64,000 bases of DNA, taken from positions 1-64,000 of the forward strand of contig NZ_OY763931.1 in NCBI RefSeq assembly GCF_963667685.1. The letters run 5' to 3'. Shown piece after piece: positions 1 through 9,864 of this stretch. Origin of the DNA: Maridesulfovibrio sp. (GTDB lineage: Bacteria; Desulfobacterota; Desulfovibrionia; Desulfovibrionales; Desulfovibrionaceae). The translations under genes were made by a program, and so were the position numbers. Under the pieces are notes generated by a model. It was not told the DNA's origin and made no database searches. It saw only the letters and a list, made by a program, of their open reading frames with translations. Position 1 is the stretch's first letter. Each line of letters opens with the position of its first letter.

Positions 1-3000
1 CCAGATAGGTTGCCATGATAACTCCATCGTCCGAGGCTATGCCGAATAGAGCTAAAAAACCGACCCAAATGGCAACACTTAAGTTGATGGGAGCTACCTG
101 AAATAATTCGCGCATGGGTGTGTTAAATACGGTAAAATGCATAAACCACGGTTGACCGTACATCCATACCATAAGAAATCCGCCGGACCATGCAACGAAA
201 ATGCCTGAAAAGACCATTAGAGTTGTTGCTAGGGATTTGAACTGTAAATATAAAATAAGTACTATGAACATCAGTGCCAGTGGCAGGATTATAGCAAGTT
301 TCTTTTGTGCTCTGATCTGATTTTCATAACTACCTGCAAATTCGTATGAAACTCCGGCAGGAATAGTCAGCTCGCCTGATTTAATTTTAGAATTAAGAAA
401 AGTCTGAGTCTGCTCAACTACATCCACTTCGGCAAACCCTGGTTTTTTGTCGAACAGTACGTAGCCGACCAGAAATGTATCTTCACTTTTGATGACCTGC
501 GGTCCGCGAATATATTTTATCTCTGCCAGTTGGCTGAGCGGGATTTGTTCTCCGGCCGGAGTGCTTACAAGAATATTGCCGAGATCATCTATGTTATCGC
601 GCAGCTCTCTCATGTAGCGAACCCTGACAGGATAACGTTCACGACCTTCGACAGTCGTTGTCACTACCTTACCGCCGACAGCCACTTCAATAACATCCTG
701 TACCTGTGAAAGCATAATTCCATATCTTGCAATGGCTTCACGATCGATAACAATTTCAAGGTATGGTTTACCCACGATGCGGTCGGCAATAACGGCTTCC
801 GGCTGTATTGACCCTACCTGCTTGAGCAGTCTTTCCAGATCAAGAGCTACTTTTTCCAGTGTTTCCAGATTTGGGCCTTTAACTTTGATGCCCATGGGAG
901 CTCGCATGCCGGATTGCAGCATTACAATTCTTGCGGCTATTGGTTGCAGTTTCGGCGCGGAAGTTACTCCGGGGATTTTAGCTGCTTTGACTATTTCATC
1001 CCATATATCATCCGGAGAAGTTATACCTTTCCAGCTCTTGCGTTTTGGATTCAGCTCTGGACTAAGGGCAGATCGCCAAATTCTGAAAGGTTTACCATTT
1101 TCATCAGGAATAAGTTCTCCATTGTCGTCTCTAGCATAGTATCCTTGCACTAAATAGGGATATCCGTCCTTTGCCGGAACAAGGTCACCTTTGACATTGC
1201 GAAAGTAGTCTTTTTGATCGGGGTCATATTTAAAACGGAGTCTCTCTCCTGATTTACTAACAACATATTCGGATTTATAATTAATGACAGTTTCGATCAT
1301 GGAAATAGGCGCTGGATCGAGAGGCGTTTCTGCTCTTCCGAGTTTGCCAACGGCCGATTCCACTTCTGGAATAGATTGAATCATCATATCCTGTTTACGC
1401 AGAACATCATGAGCTTCGCCTATGGATGCATGCGGCATAGTGGTGGGCATGAACAAAAATGCGCCTTCATCAAGGTCCGGCATAAATTCCTTACCTAAGC
1501 CGGGGAAAGTGTGAGCCAGTTTGATGTACGGAGCAGAGGTTCTGATTGTGTCAGGTAGGAATGATGTAAGATTGCCGAAGCCAAGCCAGATAGACATTCC
1601 CAACGCAATGATAAAAGTTGGCAGAGATAAAAAGAGTAATTTATGATTAAGGCACCATCCAAGCATTCTGGCGTAGTTGTAACGGAATAATTCGAAAAAG
1701 AGCATTAAACTTCCGATAATTAAGGCTACAAAAGCATAATTATTGCTCATGCCTTTTTCCGGTCCGAGCGGCAGCCACGAACTTGTAAGAACGGAGGCGA
1801 CCAAACCTACAATTACCCATGTTTCTGCATACCCTATAAATTTATGAGTCTTCGCAGGAACAAATGGCAATATAAAGTGCTTTATACCCAGATAAATAAA
1901 GAAAATTCCAACCCACCATTTCAGTATTATGGAAAGAGTAATTCCAGAAAGGATGTAGAGGGCCGAACGAATATAAGATTGCTTCCCCTTGGCAAATTTT
2001 TTACGCGCAGTGAACAGAAGTTGAGCTAAAGGCGGTAAAACCGTCAAAGCTACAATGATGGAGGACAGTAACGCGAAAGTTTTCGTATAAGCTAATGGTT
2101 TGAATAGTTTTCCTTCGGCTCCGTCCATGGCAAATACAGGCATAAAGCTGACGATTGTAGTGGCAACAGCAGTCATTACTGCGCTGCCGACTTCTGTTGT
2201 TCCATCGTAAATAAGCTTAAGGCGGCTGACTCCCTCTTCTGCCGTTTCGAGCTTTTTCAGTATGTTTTCACAGATGATAATCCCCATGTCGACCATGGTT
2301 CCGATTGCAATTGCAATTCCTGATAGAGCTACAATGTTTGCATCAACTTTGAAGACTCTCATACCCATAAAGCTCATGAGTACGGCAAGAGGCAATAATG
2401 AAGAAATAAGTAATGAACTTTTAAGGTGCATGACCGCAATAAGGACTACAATGATAGTAATCAGTATTTCTTCAGTCAGGGCTGTGTTAAGCGTGCCGAG
2501 GGTCTCATGAATCAAGTTTGAGCGGTCATAAAAAGGAACAATCGTCAGTTTACTTTTTGTCCCGTCCGGCAGAATCTTTGAGGGTAATCCCGGTGAAATA
2601 GCTTTTATCTTGCTTTTGATATTATCAATTACCTGCAGTGGATTTTCGCCATAGCGGACAACTGCAACTCCGCCGACAACTTCTGCACCGCCTTTATCCA
2701 GAACTCCACGACGCAGGGCCGGACCTTCAGCCACCCGCGCGACATCGCGAACATGAATAGGGATGTCATTTACAACTTTAACAACTGAGCTTTCAATATC
2801 AGATATCTTTTTGATGAACCCGATACCTCTGATGACATATTCAGCGTTGTTAATTTCGATAGTACGTGCGCCAACATCAAGGTTGGAATTTTTTACAGCG
2901 CGATATACTTCGCTAAGAGTTACATTCGCAGCTCTCATTGCATCGGGATCGACATCAATCTGATACTCTTTTACAAAGCCTCCGACAGAAGCCACTTCGC

Positions 3001-3625
3001 TTACTCCTTCAGCAGAGAGCAGCGCGTAGCGGACATACCAATCCTGTGTTGAGCGCAATTCATCAAGGTCCCACCCTCCGGTGGGATTGCCGTCAGGGTC
3101 GCGTCCTTCAATTGTGTACCAATATACCTGACCTAAGGCCGTTGCATCAGGCCCCAGAGATGGTTTTATACCCGCTGGGAGAGTTCCAGCCGGAAGACTG
3201 TTAAGCTTTTCGAGCAACCGTGAACGGGACCAGTAAAAGTCTACATCTTCTTTAAAAATGACGTAAATTGTTGAGAAACCGAACATGGAGTAACTGCGAA
3301 CGGTCTTTACTCCGGGCACACCGAGCAGGGCCACGGTCAGCGGATAACTTATCTGATCTTCCACATCCTGAGGGGAACGACCAAGCCATTTGGTGAAAAT
3401 AATCTGCTGATTCTCACCGATATCAGGAATTGCATCAACGGGGACGGGGGATCTGTCTATTCCGTCAATTTTCCAGTTGAAAGGCGCAGTATATATTCCC
3501 CCGCAAATGACCATAATCAAGAGGATGGCAACAATCAGTTTCTGCTCAAGGCAAAACAGTATGACCTTTTCTGTTAAGGTGCGGGGTACAGGGCGTTTTG
3601 GTTCAGGTTTTAAATTATCACTCAT
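1..3625 (-). CDS. cusA: CusA/CzcA-family heavy-metal RND efflux permease, C-terminal part cut by the window edge
   Basis: Inner-membrane proton-driven RND pump that would export monovalent or divalent metal ions through the adaptor and outer-membrane factor encoded upstream. I translated it by hand from the ATG at 3625. It opens with a short cytoplasmic tail and a hydrophobic helix, then runs through the paired porter domains and transmembrane blocks, and is still open at base 1 (about 1208 codons seen). CusA-like stretches include a GMRAP/GIKVKG segment in the porter domain. By memory alignment to E. coli CusA, only the first of the three metal-binding methionines seems kept; the RYGM and TPM positions read RYGI and TPAG, so metal specificity is uncertain. 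A charged insertion around codons 830-880 is typical of some anaerobe homologues. It starts 12 bases after the adaptor gene, in the same operon. Confidence 0.9.
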   Translation of the reverse strand, partial: MSDNLKPEPKRPVPRTLTEKVILFCLEQKLIVAILLIMVICGGIYTAPFNWKIDGIDRSPVPVDAIPDIGENQQIIFTKWLGRSPQDVEDQISYPLTVALLGVPGVKTVRSYSMFGFSTIYVIFKEDVDFYWSRSRLLEKLNSLPAGTLPAGIKPSLGPDATALGQVYWYTIEGRDPDGNPTGGWDLDELRSTQDWYVRYALLSAEGVSEVASVGGFVKEYQIDVDPDAMRAANVTLSEVYRAVKNSNLDVGARTIEINNAEYVIRGIGFIKKISDIESSVVKVVNDIPIHVRDVARVAEGPALRRGVLDKGGAEVVGGVAVVRYGENPLQVIDNIKSKIKAISPGLPSKILPDGTKSKLTIVPFYDRSNLIHETLGTLNTALTEEILITIIVVLIAVMHLKSSLLISSLLPLAVLMSFMGMRVFKVDANIVALSGIAIAIGTMVDMGIIICENILKKLETAEEGVSRLKLIYDGTTEVGSAVMTAVATTIVSFMPVFAMDGAEGKLFKPLAYTKTFALLSSIIVALTVLPPLAQLLFTARKKFAKGKQSYIRSALYILSGITLSIILKWWVGIFFIYLGIKHFILPFVPAKTHKFIGYAETWVIVGLVASVLTSSWLPLGPEKGMSNNYAFVALIIGSLMLFFELFRYNYARMLGWCLNHKLLFLSLPTFIIALGMSIWLGFGNLTSFLPDTIRTSAPYIKLAHTFPGLGKEFMPDLDEGAFLFMPTTMPHASIGEAHDVLRKQDMMIQSIPEVESAVGKLGRAETPLDPAPISMIETVINYKSEYVVSKSGERLRFKYDPDQKDYFRNVKGDLVPAKDGYPYLVQGYYARDDNGELIPDENGKPFRIWRSALSPELNPKRKSWKGITSPDDIWDEIVKAAKIPGVTSAPKLQPIAARIVMLQSGMRAPMGIKVKGPNLETLEKVALDLERLLKQVGSIQPEAVIADRIVGKPYLEIVIDREAIARYGIMLSQVQDVIEVAVGGKVVTTTVEGRERYPVRVRYMRELRDNIDDLGNILVSTPAGEQIPLSQLAEIKYIRGPQVIKSEDTFLVGYVLFDKKPGFAEVDVVEQTQTFLNSKIKSGELTIPAGVSYEFAGSYENQIRAQKKLAIILPLALMFIVLILYLQFKSLATTLMVFSGIFVAWSGGFLMVWMYGQPWFMHFTVFNTPMRELFQVAPINLSVAIWVGFLALFGIASDDGVIMATYL

Positions 3626-3637
3626 AGCTGTTACGCT

Positions 3638-5800
3638 CTATTCCTTATCTTTGAGCTGACGCTTAATTTCACCGCACTGGAGCATGGTTTCTCCAAAGTA
3701 GGGATTTCGAATGTTTTCGTCGCTTTGCAGCCACATGGCTCCTTTAAAATCAAAAGCCATAGGGCAGAATATTTCGTAGACAGGTTGAGATGATTTGATG
3801 CCGAGTTTGTCCACAACGTCGATCATGCCGTATGAAAGAGGCTCCAGTCCGGCGCGCACTCCCACGATATCCTTTGCACTGCGTATGGAATCAATCCCGT
3901 CATTGATATTTTTGAAGGCGTCCATCCAGATTTTATGAGCTTCACTGCTGAGAGATCCATGATCTATTTTCTTTAGCTCTGCAGCCATCAGCTCTGCGTG
4001 TGTTTGCGCCAAGAGCATATTATCTGCCGCAAGATCTTCTGTGAAAGCTGAGTATGAAGCATATACTTTCCCCATTTGAATTTTGAAAGTTTCAGGGGTT
4101 TCAACTTTGCTTCCAGTGTTTTTGGCAAGGTTTGATATGTTAAAAGCATTATCAAGTCGTTTAAAATGTTTTGCCGTTTCATCTGTAATTGATTTCAGCC
4201 TAAGAGCATTCTTTGCATCGCGACCAATTACAGCGTCATTAGTAAGAAGCATGGATAACTCTTTCCAGACAAGTGAGTTGTCTCCTTTGAGTCCTGCACT
4301 GTCTATAGCTTTAAGGCTGTCATAAAACTTGGAATAGAGCATGCGGGTTTTGTCGATAGAGTCAGCCTTGGCTGAATTAATCAGAATATCAAAACTTTTT
4401 TTCAGGTGTATTAATTTAGAAACGAAGATAGGAGGCAGCGAGTGTTCAGATCCTTTGTTGTCTAGGACTGTTTTTACGCCGCTTTCCTGATTCATCATGC
4501 TTGGCTTAGCTATAATCTGCAGGGCACTGTCTATTTTGAAATTTCCATTTGTAACAACTTGCTCACCATCTACCAGACCATATTTTACCACGTAGAAGTC
4601 CCCGGCTTTGGGGCCGAGTACTATTTCCCGTCCTTCGTAAACTCCTTCTTTGCCGGGTACAGCAATATAGACTACAGCACGTTTTCCGGTAATGAGCGGA
4701 GCTGATGCCGGGATAACAAGCTGAGATACTGCATTTTTATCAACCTGACTGACAGCGCGCACAAACATGCCGGGTTTAAGTTTCAATTCCTTGTTCGGAA
4801 CTTCAAGACGGATTCTGATCGTTCTGGTTTTTTCATTAACAACCGGATCTATGTAAGTGACTTTTCCTTGAAATGATTTGCCGGGGTATGCTTCGGTCGT
4901 GAAATCAACCTGCATTCCCATTTTAATCCATGGCAGGTCTGATTCATACGCTTCAAGAAAGACCCAGACTCTTGAGAGGTCGGCAATGGTGTAAATGGGA
5001 GTTCCTGTCTTAACATAAACTCCTTCAACTACGTCTTTTTTCAGAACAATGCCGCTCATTGGAGAATAAAGTATAATGTGTTCGTCCGCTTTGCCGTTTT
5101 TTATGATATCTGCAATTTGAGATTTGGAAAGACCGAGTAGGCGGAGTTTTTCACGGGAAGCTTTTTCAGTGCGCGCAGCAGTGTCTTTTACGATCTGCAT
5201 AGAACTTCCGCGTAATGCTTCTTTTGCTTTTACAGACTGGATAAGTTCAACTTGCGCGGTAAGAAGTTCGGGACTGTATATGGAAGCCATGGCTTGTCCT
5301 TTACGGACTGAACTTCCAGTGTAATCTATGTAAAGTTTATCTATCCGTCCTCCGGTCCATGCCGTAATGGTTCCCATGCGGGTTTCATCATAATCAACCT
5401 TTCCCACCATGCGGGTTTCAACACTGACATTTCTTTTTTGAACAGCACTGGTCTCGATTCCGGCAAGTTTACGTGCCTGAGCTGTCAAACTTATCTGTCT
5501 AAGGCTGATTGCTTCGTCTCCTGATTTGCCGCCTTTTTCAAGCGGGATCAGATCCATAAAACAAATCGGACATTTGCCCGGTTTCGGCAACTGAATCTGC
5601 GGATGCATGGAACAGGTCCAGACCACTTCGCCTGTTTCAGTTACTTCGGCATCAAGTCCATGTCCGGCGTGCTCATCTACAAGTTGTTTTTCAGCGGTTG
5701 TACTGTCATTTCCGGAAAACCAGTATCCGGCCACGAATGCGATCAGTACGATAGCGATGACCGGTATAATTGATGATTTTATGTCTTTAAATTTTTTCAT
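3638..5800 (-). CDS. cusB: CusB-type periplasmic adaptor with N-terminal metal-binding and C-terminal DUF3347 domains
   Basis: Periplasmic membrane-fusion subunit linking the RND pump to the outer-membrane channel. At 720 residues it is much longer than plain CusB (about 400). Residues 10-28 form a membrane anchor. Residues 60-90 carry a heavy-metal-binding domain with WTCSMHP and GKCPICFMDL (Cys-Met-His and CPxC ligands). The barrel-sandwich hybrid, helical hairpin and beta-barrel of HlyD/CusB adaptors follow at about 100-440. The last 250 residues look like DUF3347, ending in a second Cys/Met region (IFCPMAF, MLQCGEIKR). Two extra metal-site modules on one adaptor suggest it also works as a metal chaperone; that is an inference. 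It lies 24 bases after the outer-membrane factor gene and 12 before the pump gene. Confidence 0.9.
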   Translation of the reverse strand: MKKFKDIKSSIIPVIAIVLIAFVAGYWFSGNDSTTAEKQLVDEHAGHGLDAEVTETGEVVWTCSMHPQIQLPKPGKCPICFMDLIPLEKGGKSGDEAISLRQISLTAQARKLAGIETSAVQKRNVSVETRMVGKVDYDETRMGTITAWTGGRIDKLYIDYTGSSVRKGQAMASIYSPELLTAQVELIQSVKAKEALRGSSMQIVKDTAARTEKASREKLRLLGLSKSQIADIIKNGKADEHIILYSPMSGIVLKKDVVEGVYVKTGTPIYTIADLSRVWVFLEAYESDLPWIKMGMQVDFTTEAYPGKSFQGKVTYIDPVVNEKTRTIRIRLEVPNKELKLKPGMFVRAVSQVDKNAVSQLVIPASAPLITGKRAVVYIAVPGKEGVYEGREIVLGPKAGDFYVVKYGLVDGEQVVTNGNFKIDSALQIIAKPSMMNQESGVKTVLDNKGSEHSLPPIFVSKLIHLKKSFDILINSAKADSIDKTRMLYSKFYDSLKAIDSAGLKGDNSLVWKELSMLLTNDAVIGRDAKNALRLKSITDETAKHFKRLDNAFNISNLAKNTGSKVETPETFKIQMGKVYASYSAFTEDLAADNMLLAQTHAELMAAELKKIDHGSLSSEAHKIWMDAFKNINDGIDSIRSAKDIVGVRAGLEPLSYGMIDVVDKLGIKSSQPVYEIFCPMAFDFKGAMWLQSDENIRNPYFGETMLQCGEIKRQLKDKE

Positions 5801-5824
5801 GATATATTTGCTTGATATATATGG

Positions 5825-7192
5825 TTATTTTACAGGTGGGGATATCGCTGTATGGGGCAGCATAGAGCCATGAATTGTGCATGGTATTTCATGACCGACT
5901 AGGTATTCAATGGCGGCAACCCTTTTGGCCTGTTCTGCCAGCGATTGATAATAGACAAGTTGAAATTCGATAAGGGTTCTTTCTGCATCAATCAGGTCGG
6001 CGGATGAAGCTGTTCCGGATTGAAAACCTTCAATGGAAACAGCAAGTGACTGTTCTGCTTTGGGAGTAAGCGAGTCTCTGTAAAGGTTCACTTTGCGGAT
6101 AGCATCTTCGTAACGATAGATTTCCAGCTCAAGGTCGGCAGATAGATTGCGTTCAAGCCCTGTTTTTTCGCGGCTGGCTGACTTAACTTTCTGCTGAGCC
6201 TCAACAAGCTGAGCTTCTTGTTTATCGAACCAGATAGGAAGGTTTATAGACATCCCGGCAACAACAGGATCTTTATTTTCGTTGGTAACATTGGGAGATC
6301 TGGATTTACCTGTTTGGATATATTCAACTCCGAAGGAAAAGTCAGGAAAGTAGTCTTTTTCAGCCAGTTCTACAGAAAGTTTTTCTTTATTAATTTTATG
6401 GGTAAGAGCCATCAGACTAGGATTGGCTTCCTTGAAATCTTTTTTAAGCTGATGTGGGTCGGCTTCTATCTTCATGATCGGGATAAAAGCAGGCAGGGGT
6501 AAAGATTGTCCATCCGGCCTGTTCATGGCGGCAAGCAATTTCGCAACTGTAGGTCTTTTGCGTTCTTCCAGAGAGCGGAGTCTATCCTCAAGTTTACCGA
6601 GTTCTACTTGGGTTTTTATGAGCCCGTCATACTTACCCGAGCTGGTGGCGTATTTGGAGCTGGCAACGGATTCGAGATATTTCATAAGCTCAATATTTTC
6701 ACGAGTGATGCGGATTGCCTGTGCAAGGTAGGCGTAGTCGTAGTAATTAGTTTTAACTTTGTAGAATATCTTGAGTTTAAGGGCATCAAATTTTGCTTTT
6801 TTAATATCTGCATCACGCAAGGCCTGTTCACCTTTAAGATTCAGTTTGCCGAACCATGGAAGAGTCTGACTTAATCCATATTTAAATTCCTGTGGTCCAG
6901 TCCGGGTCTCCACCGGCTGAATAAACCATGCAAAACTGAATCTAGGGTCCGGTAGGCTTGAAACACTTGTTTCGCGTTGTAAGGCGGCTTTCCAGCTGTA
7001 GAATGCCGCATAGAGGTCGTCATTATTGCGTGCAGCTTCAATCAGATATTCTGTAAGATCTTTTATTTCAGCGTGTTCGGTTTTGTACTCAGCCATGCCG
7101 TTACTTGAGCTGTTCTGGGCACTTCCTGTACTTGGCAATAGGATAAGCACTGCTATGATTAAAAGTGTGGTACATTTAAAAAATTTAGACAC
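5825..7192 (-). CDS. TolC/CusC-family outer-membrane efflux protein
   Basis: Outer-membrane channel of the tripartite metal pump and first gene of the operon. The 455-residue product has a cleavable signal peptide (residues 1-25, hydrophobic core ending in GSAQ). The rest is largely amphipathic helix with the two internal repeats of OEP proteins, and motifs such as SQTLPWFGKLNLKGE and INLPIW are typical of heavy-metal CusC/CzcC members. The start is a GTG, chosen because a GGAG sits seven bases upstream and the signal peptide begins there. Gene order OMF-adaptor-pump on one strand with short gaps supports co-transcription from the AT-rich region to its right. Confidence 0.88.
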   Translation of the reverse strand: MSKFFKCTTLLIIAVLILLPSTGSAQNSSSNGMAEYKTEHAEIKDLTEYLIEAARNNDDLYAAFYSWKAALQRETSVSSLPDPRFSFAWFIQPVETRTGPQEFKYGLSQTLPWFGKLNLKGEQALRDADIKKAKFDALKLKIFYKVKTNYYDYAYLAQAIRITRENIELMKYLESVASSKYATSSGKYDGLIKTQVELGKLEDRLRSLEERKRPTVAKLLAAMNRPDGQSLPLPAFIPIMKIEADPHQLKKDFKEANPSLMALTHKINKEKLSVELAEKDYFPDFSFGVEYIQTGKSRSPNVTNENKDPVVAGMSINLPIWFDKQEAQLVEAQQKVKSASREKTGLERNLSADLELEIYRYEDAIRKVNLYRDSLTPKAEQSLAVSIEGFQSGTASSADLIDAERTLIEFQLVYYQSLAEQAKRVAAIEYLVGHEIPCTIHGSMLPHTAISPPVK

Positions 7193-7698
7193 TGGATCTC
7201 CTGCACGTTTTTATCTGATGATCATTTTGTGTTTGAGCAATTACTATTCCATTCCATATATAAAGCCGTATAATGGTATTTAGTCTGGGTATAACCTATT
7301 TCTATCTGCTATAGCCAGACTTTATTAAAATATTCTGTGCAAGTTCTGTCGTATTAGTTTATGTAATTACAGGATATTGCGTTTAGTTGTTGCACTTTTT
7401 GCACAAAGTTTTTAAGTGCAACCTATTGTTAATCTATACTAAAATAGTATAGATTTTTTAGTGTGAATAAGAAACATAAATTATTGTGCAATTTTTTACA
7501 CAATAGTTGATGTGTCGGTTAATTAAATATGTGCTGTGTATTTTAATGTCTTATAATAATTAAATAAATATTATATGGAATGTAAAATGTAATCTCTATG
7601 CAAAATTGTTGAGCGTAATACTTAGATATGAGGTATATTGACTCAAACTTTTATCATCTCTTTTTTTAGTGTAGTTGCTCTCCAAAAACAGGAATTTT
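7193..7698. promoter_or_regulatory. AT-rich divergent control region between metal-efflux operon and phosphatase gene
   Basis: About 500 bases without a convincing gene. It holds several inverted repeats. GTTGCACTT at 7389-7397 pairs with AAGTGCAAC at 7414-7422. ATCTATACTA at 7432-7441 pairs with TAGTATAGAT at 7445-7454 as a perfect 10-base dyad with a 3-base centre. TTGTGCAA recurs near 7481. These are good operator candidates for the efflux operon or the plus-strand genes, but no regulator gene of the CueR or CusR type is visible nearby. Confidence 0.5.
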
Positions 7699-9837
7699 AT
7701 GAAGATTAGATTTAAACTGCTTTTACTCTTGTTACTTGTTTCAATTGTACCCCTTGTTGCCGTGCAGACCGGGGTGCTTGAATCGTTGCATTCTCTTTCT
7801 GGGGAGATCGGCGGAGAAGTTCGTAGTGAGCTTGTAAACAAAAGCAGTGTTGAATTAAAAAGATTGGTGGAAGATCATGCGAGGGTTCTCTCAAAAGAAC
7901 GTAAAATTGTTGAGTTGAGGTTGCAACAGCTCTCTGCCGAACTGACCGCATGGATTGAAGAAGGGGACATGTTTGTTCTGCCAGAGATACTTGTAGATTC
8001 TACAGATCATGACACCGAGAGTGACTATGAGCGGCTTCAGCAAAAATATGGGCAGCATAATTTTGTTATGCACGGGAGACGGGAGATCGACTTCAATTAT
8101 GTCGGTTATGGTTCCGGATATCTTGGAACAGCGGATAGAATTATACAGCAGAGATCAACTGATGCGATATTTCCTCTTTTTAAAACAATTGAACAAAGAA
8201 ATCCTAACCTGACTTTATGGATTAAAGCAGATTTTATTTCAGGAGAATCACTTACCTATCCGGCACGTTCAACAGGTATGTCTATGGGGCAGATGATGAA
8301 TGAATCACAGCCTCAGACGGCTTCTATTCTTCAGGAAAATTTGCTCCCAACTTGGTCACTTCCTAAAAAAGATCCCCTGACAGGAAGAACAGTCCTTACT
8401 GCTTCTTTGGCAATAGTCGTACAGGGAGAGACTGTGGGATCTGTCTCTATTGATGTGCCACTTGATACTCTTTTATCCGGCAATAATCATCTTAATATGT
8501 TTTCTCACAATATTGATTCATTGCTAATCAAGCCGCAGCTGAATGATAACGGTACAGGTGTGGTTGAAGTTGTTGCGAAAGAAGTTTCCGGAACTAACCT
8601 TAAAACCATGATGCATATGTGGGAGCCTTCAACTGCTGAGGTCATGCTTTCCTCTTCTGATTCTGTATTATTTTCTAAATTTAAAGAGCTTCTTAAAGAA
8701 GGAAAGTCCGGTGTTGTAAGCATGCCATATAAAGGGCGTGACAGTATCTGGGCTTTTTCAGCTCCTGATAAACGTGGTATTTCACTGGTTTTAATTCTGC
8801 TTTATGATGATGTCGTTAAGCCTGCTGAGAATGCTAAAAAATTCGTAACTTCCGTAATATCACAGCAATATCGTAGTACTTTTTTGGTGCTTGTTGCCGT
8901 AGTTCTGCTCGTTTCAATCCTCGCTTTTATGCTGTCTCATCGTTTTACAAAAAACATTTTGATTCTTGCCAAGGGCGTAAAGCGAATTGCATCCGGTGAT
9001 TTTGCTGCCAAAGTTGAAATTTCAAATGCTGATGAGGTTGGTGAGCTTGCGGATAATTTTAATAAAATGGTTCCCAGTCTTCAGGAGCATATCGAGATTA
9101 AAAGCGCTCTTGATGTTGCGATGGAAGTGCAGACAAATCTGTTGCCGCAGAGTTCCCCTCATATTTCAGGATATGATATCTATGGTGAGAGTAAGTATTG
9201 CGATGAACTGGGCGGAGATTATTTTGACTACATCAAATCTTATGTAGATCAGGAGAATATCCGTTTTACTGTGGGAGATGTCAGTGGGCACGGGGTTCCA
9301 GCGGCAATGCTTATGGGGTCTATCCGGGGTTACGTGCGGGCACGGAGTTTAAGTAGTGGCACTCTCGGGGAGGTTTTAGCAGATGTGAACAAATTGGTGG
9401 CGGAGGATACCTGTAAGACAGCTCAATTTATGACCATGGTTATGGTTGAACTTGATCCCTTAAAAAATGAGTTGCGCTGGGTAAGGGCCGGGCATGATCC
9501 TGCATTAATATTTGATCATACCCAAGAGGAATTTATTCAACTCGAAGGGAACGGAATTGCTCTTGGAGCTGTAGCAGAGGCCACATATTCCGAGAGTTGC
9601 TGTTTTGATTTGAATGCTGGTCAGATTTTAATTCTGGGAACTGACGGGATCTGGGAAGCTTCCAACAGCGATGGAGAATTTTTCGGAAAAGAGCGGCTAT
9701 GGAAAGTGATAAATTCTGCAAAGGATTTGTCTGCTGAAACTCTTGTAGAAACCATTTTTGATGCTGTGCATGAGTTTACAGGAAGAAATAAACAAGAAGA
9801 CGATCTCACCGTTGTGGTCGTTAAAAGAAATAATTAA
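7699..9837 (+). CDS. Membrane-bound PP2C/SpoIIE (RsbU-like) serine phosphatase with HAMP domain
   Basis: Probable sensor phosphatase that would dephosphorylate an anti-anti-sigma (STAS) partner in a partner-switching pathway. The ATG at 7699 is preferred over a TTG 24 bases upstream because GGA lies just before it and the signal anchor starts there. Layout: transmembrane helix at residues 5-24, a periplasmic sensing region of about 370 residues (Cache-like by position only), a second helix near 393-415, a HAMP domain (ASGDFAAK, DEVGELADNFN), then a SpoIIE phosphatase with metal-binding GGDYFDY, VGDVSGHGVPAA and LGTDGIWEA. The partner STAS and kinase genes are not in this window. It is followed after 27 bases by the Met-rich secreted protein, so it may sense envelope metal stress. 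Confidence 0.88.
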   Translation: MKIRFKLLLLLLLVSIVPLVAVQTGVLESLHSLSGEIGGEVRSELVNKSSVELKRLVEDHARVLSKERKIVELRLQQLSAELTAWIEEGDMFVLPEILVDSTDHDTESDYERLQQKYGQHNFVMHGRREIDFNYVGYGSGYLGTADRIIQQRSTDAIFPLFKTIEQRNPNLTLWIKADFISGESLTYPARSTGMSMGQMMNESQPQTASILQENLLPTWSLPKKDPLTGRTVLTASLAIVVQGETVGSVSIDVPLDTLLSGNNHLNMFSHNIDSLLIKPQLNDNGTGVVEVVAKEVSGTNLKTMMHMWEPSTAEVMLSSSDSVLFSKFKELLKEGKSGVVSMPYKGRDSIWAFSAPDKRGISLVLILLYDDVVKPAENAKKFVTSVISQQYRSTFLVLVAVVLLVSILAFMLSHRFTKNILILAKGVKRIASGDFAAKVEISNADEVGELADNFNKMVPSLQEHIEIKSALDVAMEVQTNLLPQSSPHISGYDIYGESKYCDELGGDYFDYIKSYVDQENIRFTVGDVSGHGVPAAMLMGSIRGYVRARSLSSGTLGEVLADVNKLVAEDTCKTAQFMTMVMVELDPLKNELRWVRAGHDPALIFDHTQEEFIQLEGNGIALGAVAEATYSESCCFDLNAGQILILGTDGIWEASNSDGEFFGKERLWKVINSAKDLSAETLVETIFDAVHEFTGRNKQEDDLTVVVVKRNN

Positions 9838-9864
9838 AATTAAACAAAACAGAGGGATTATCAA

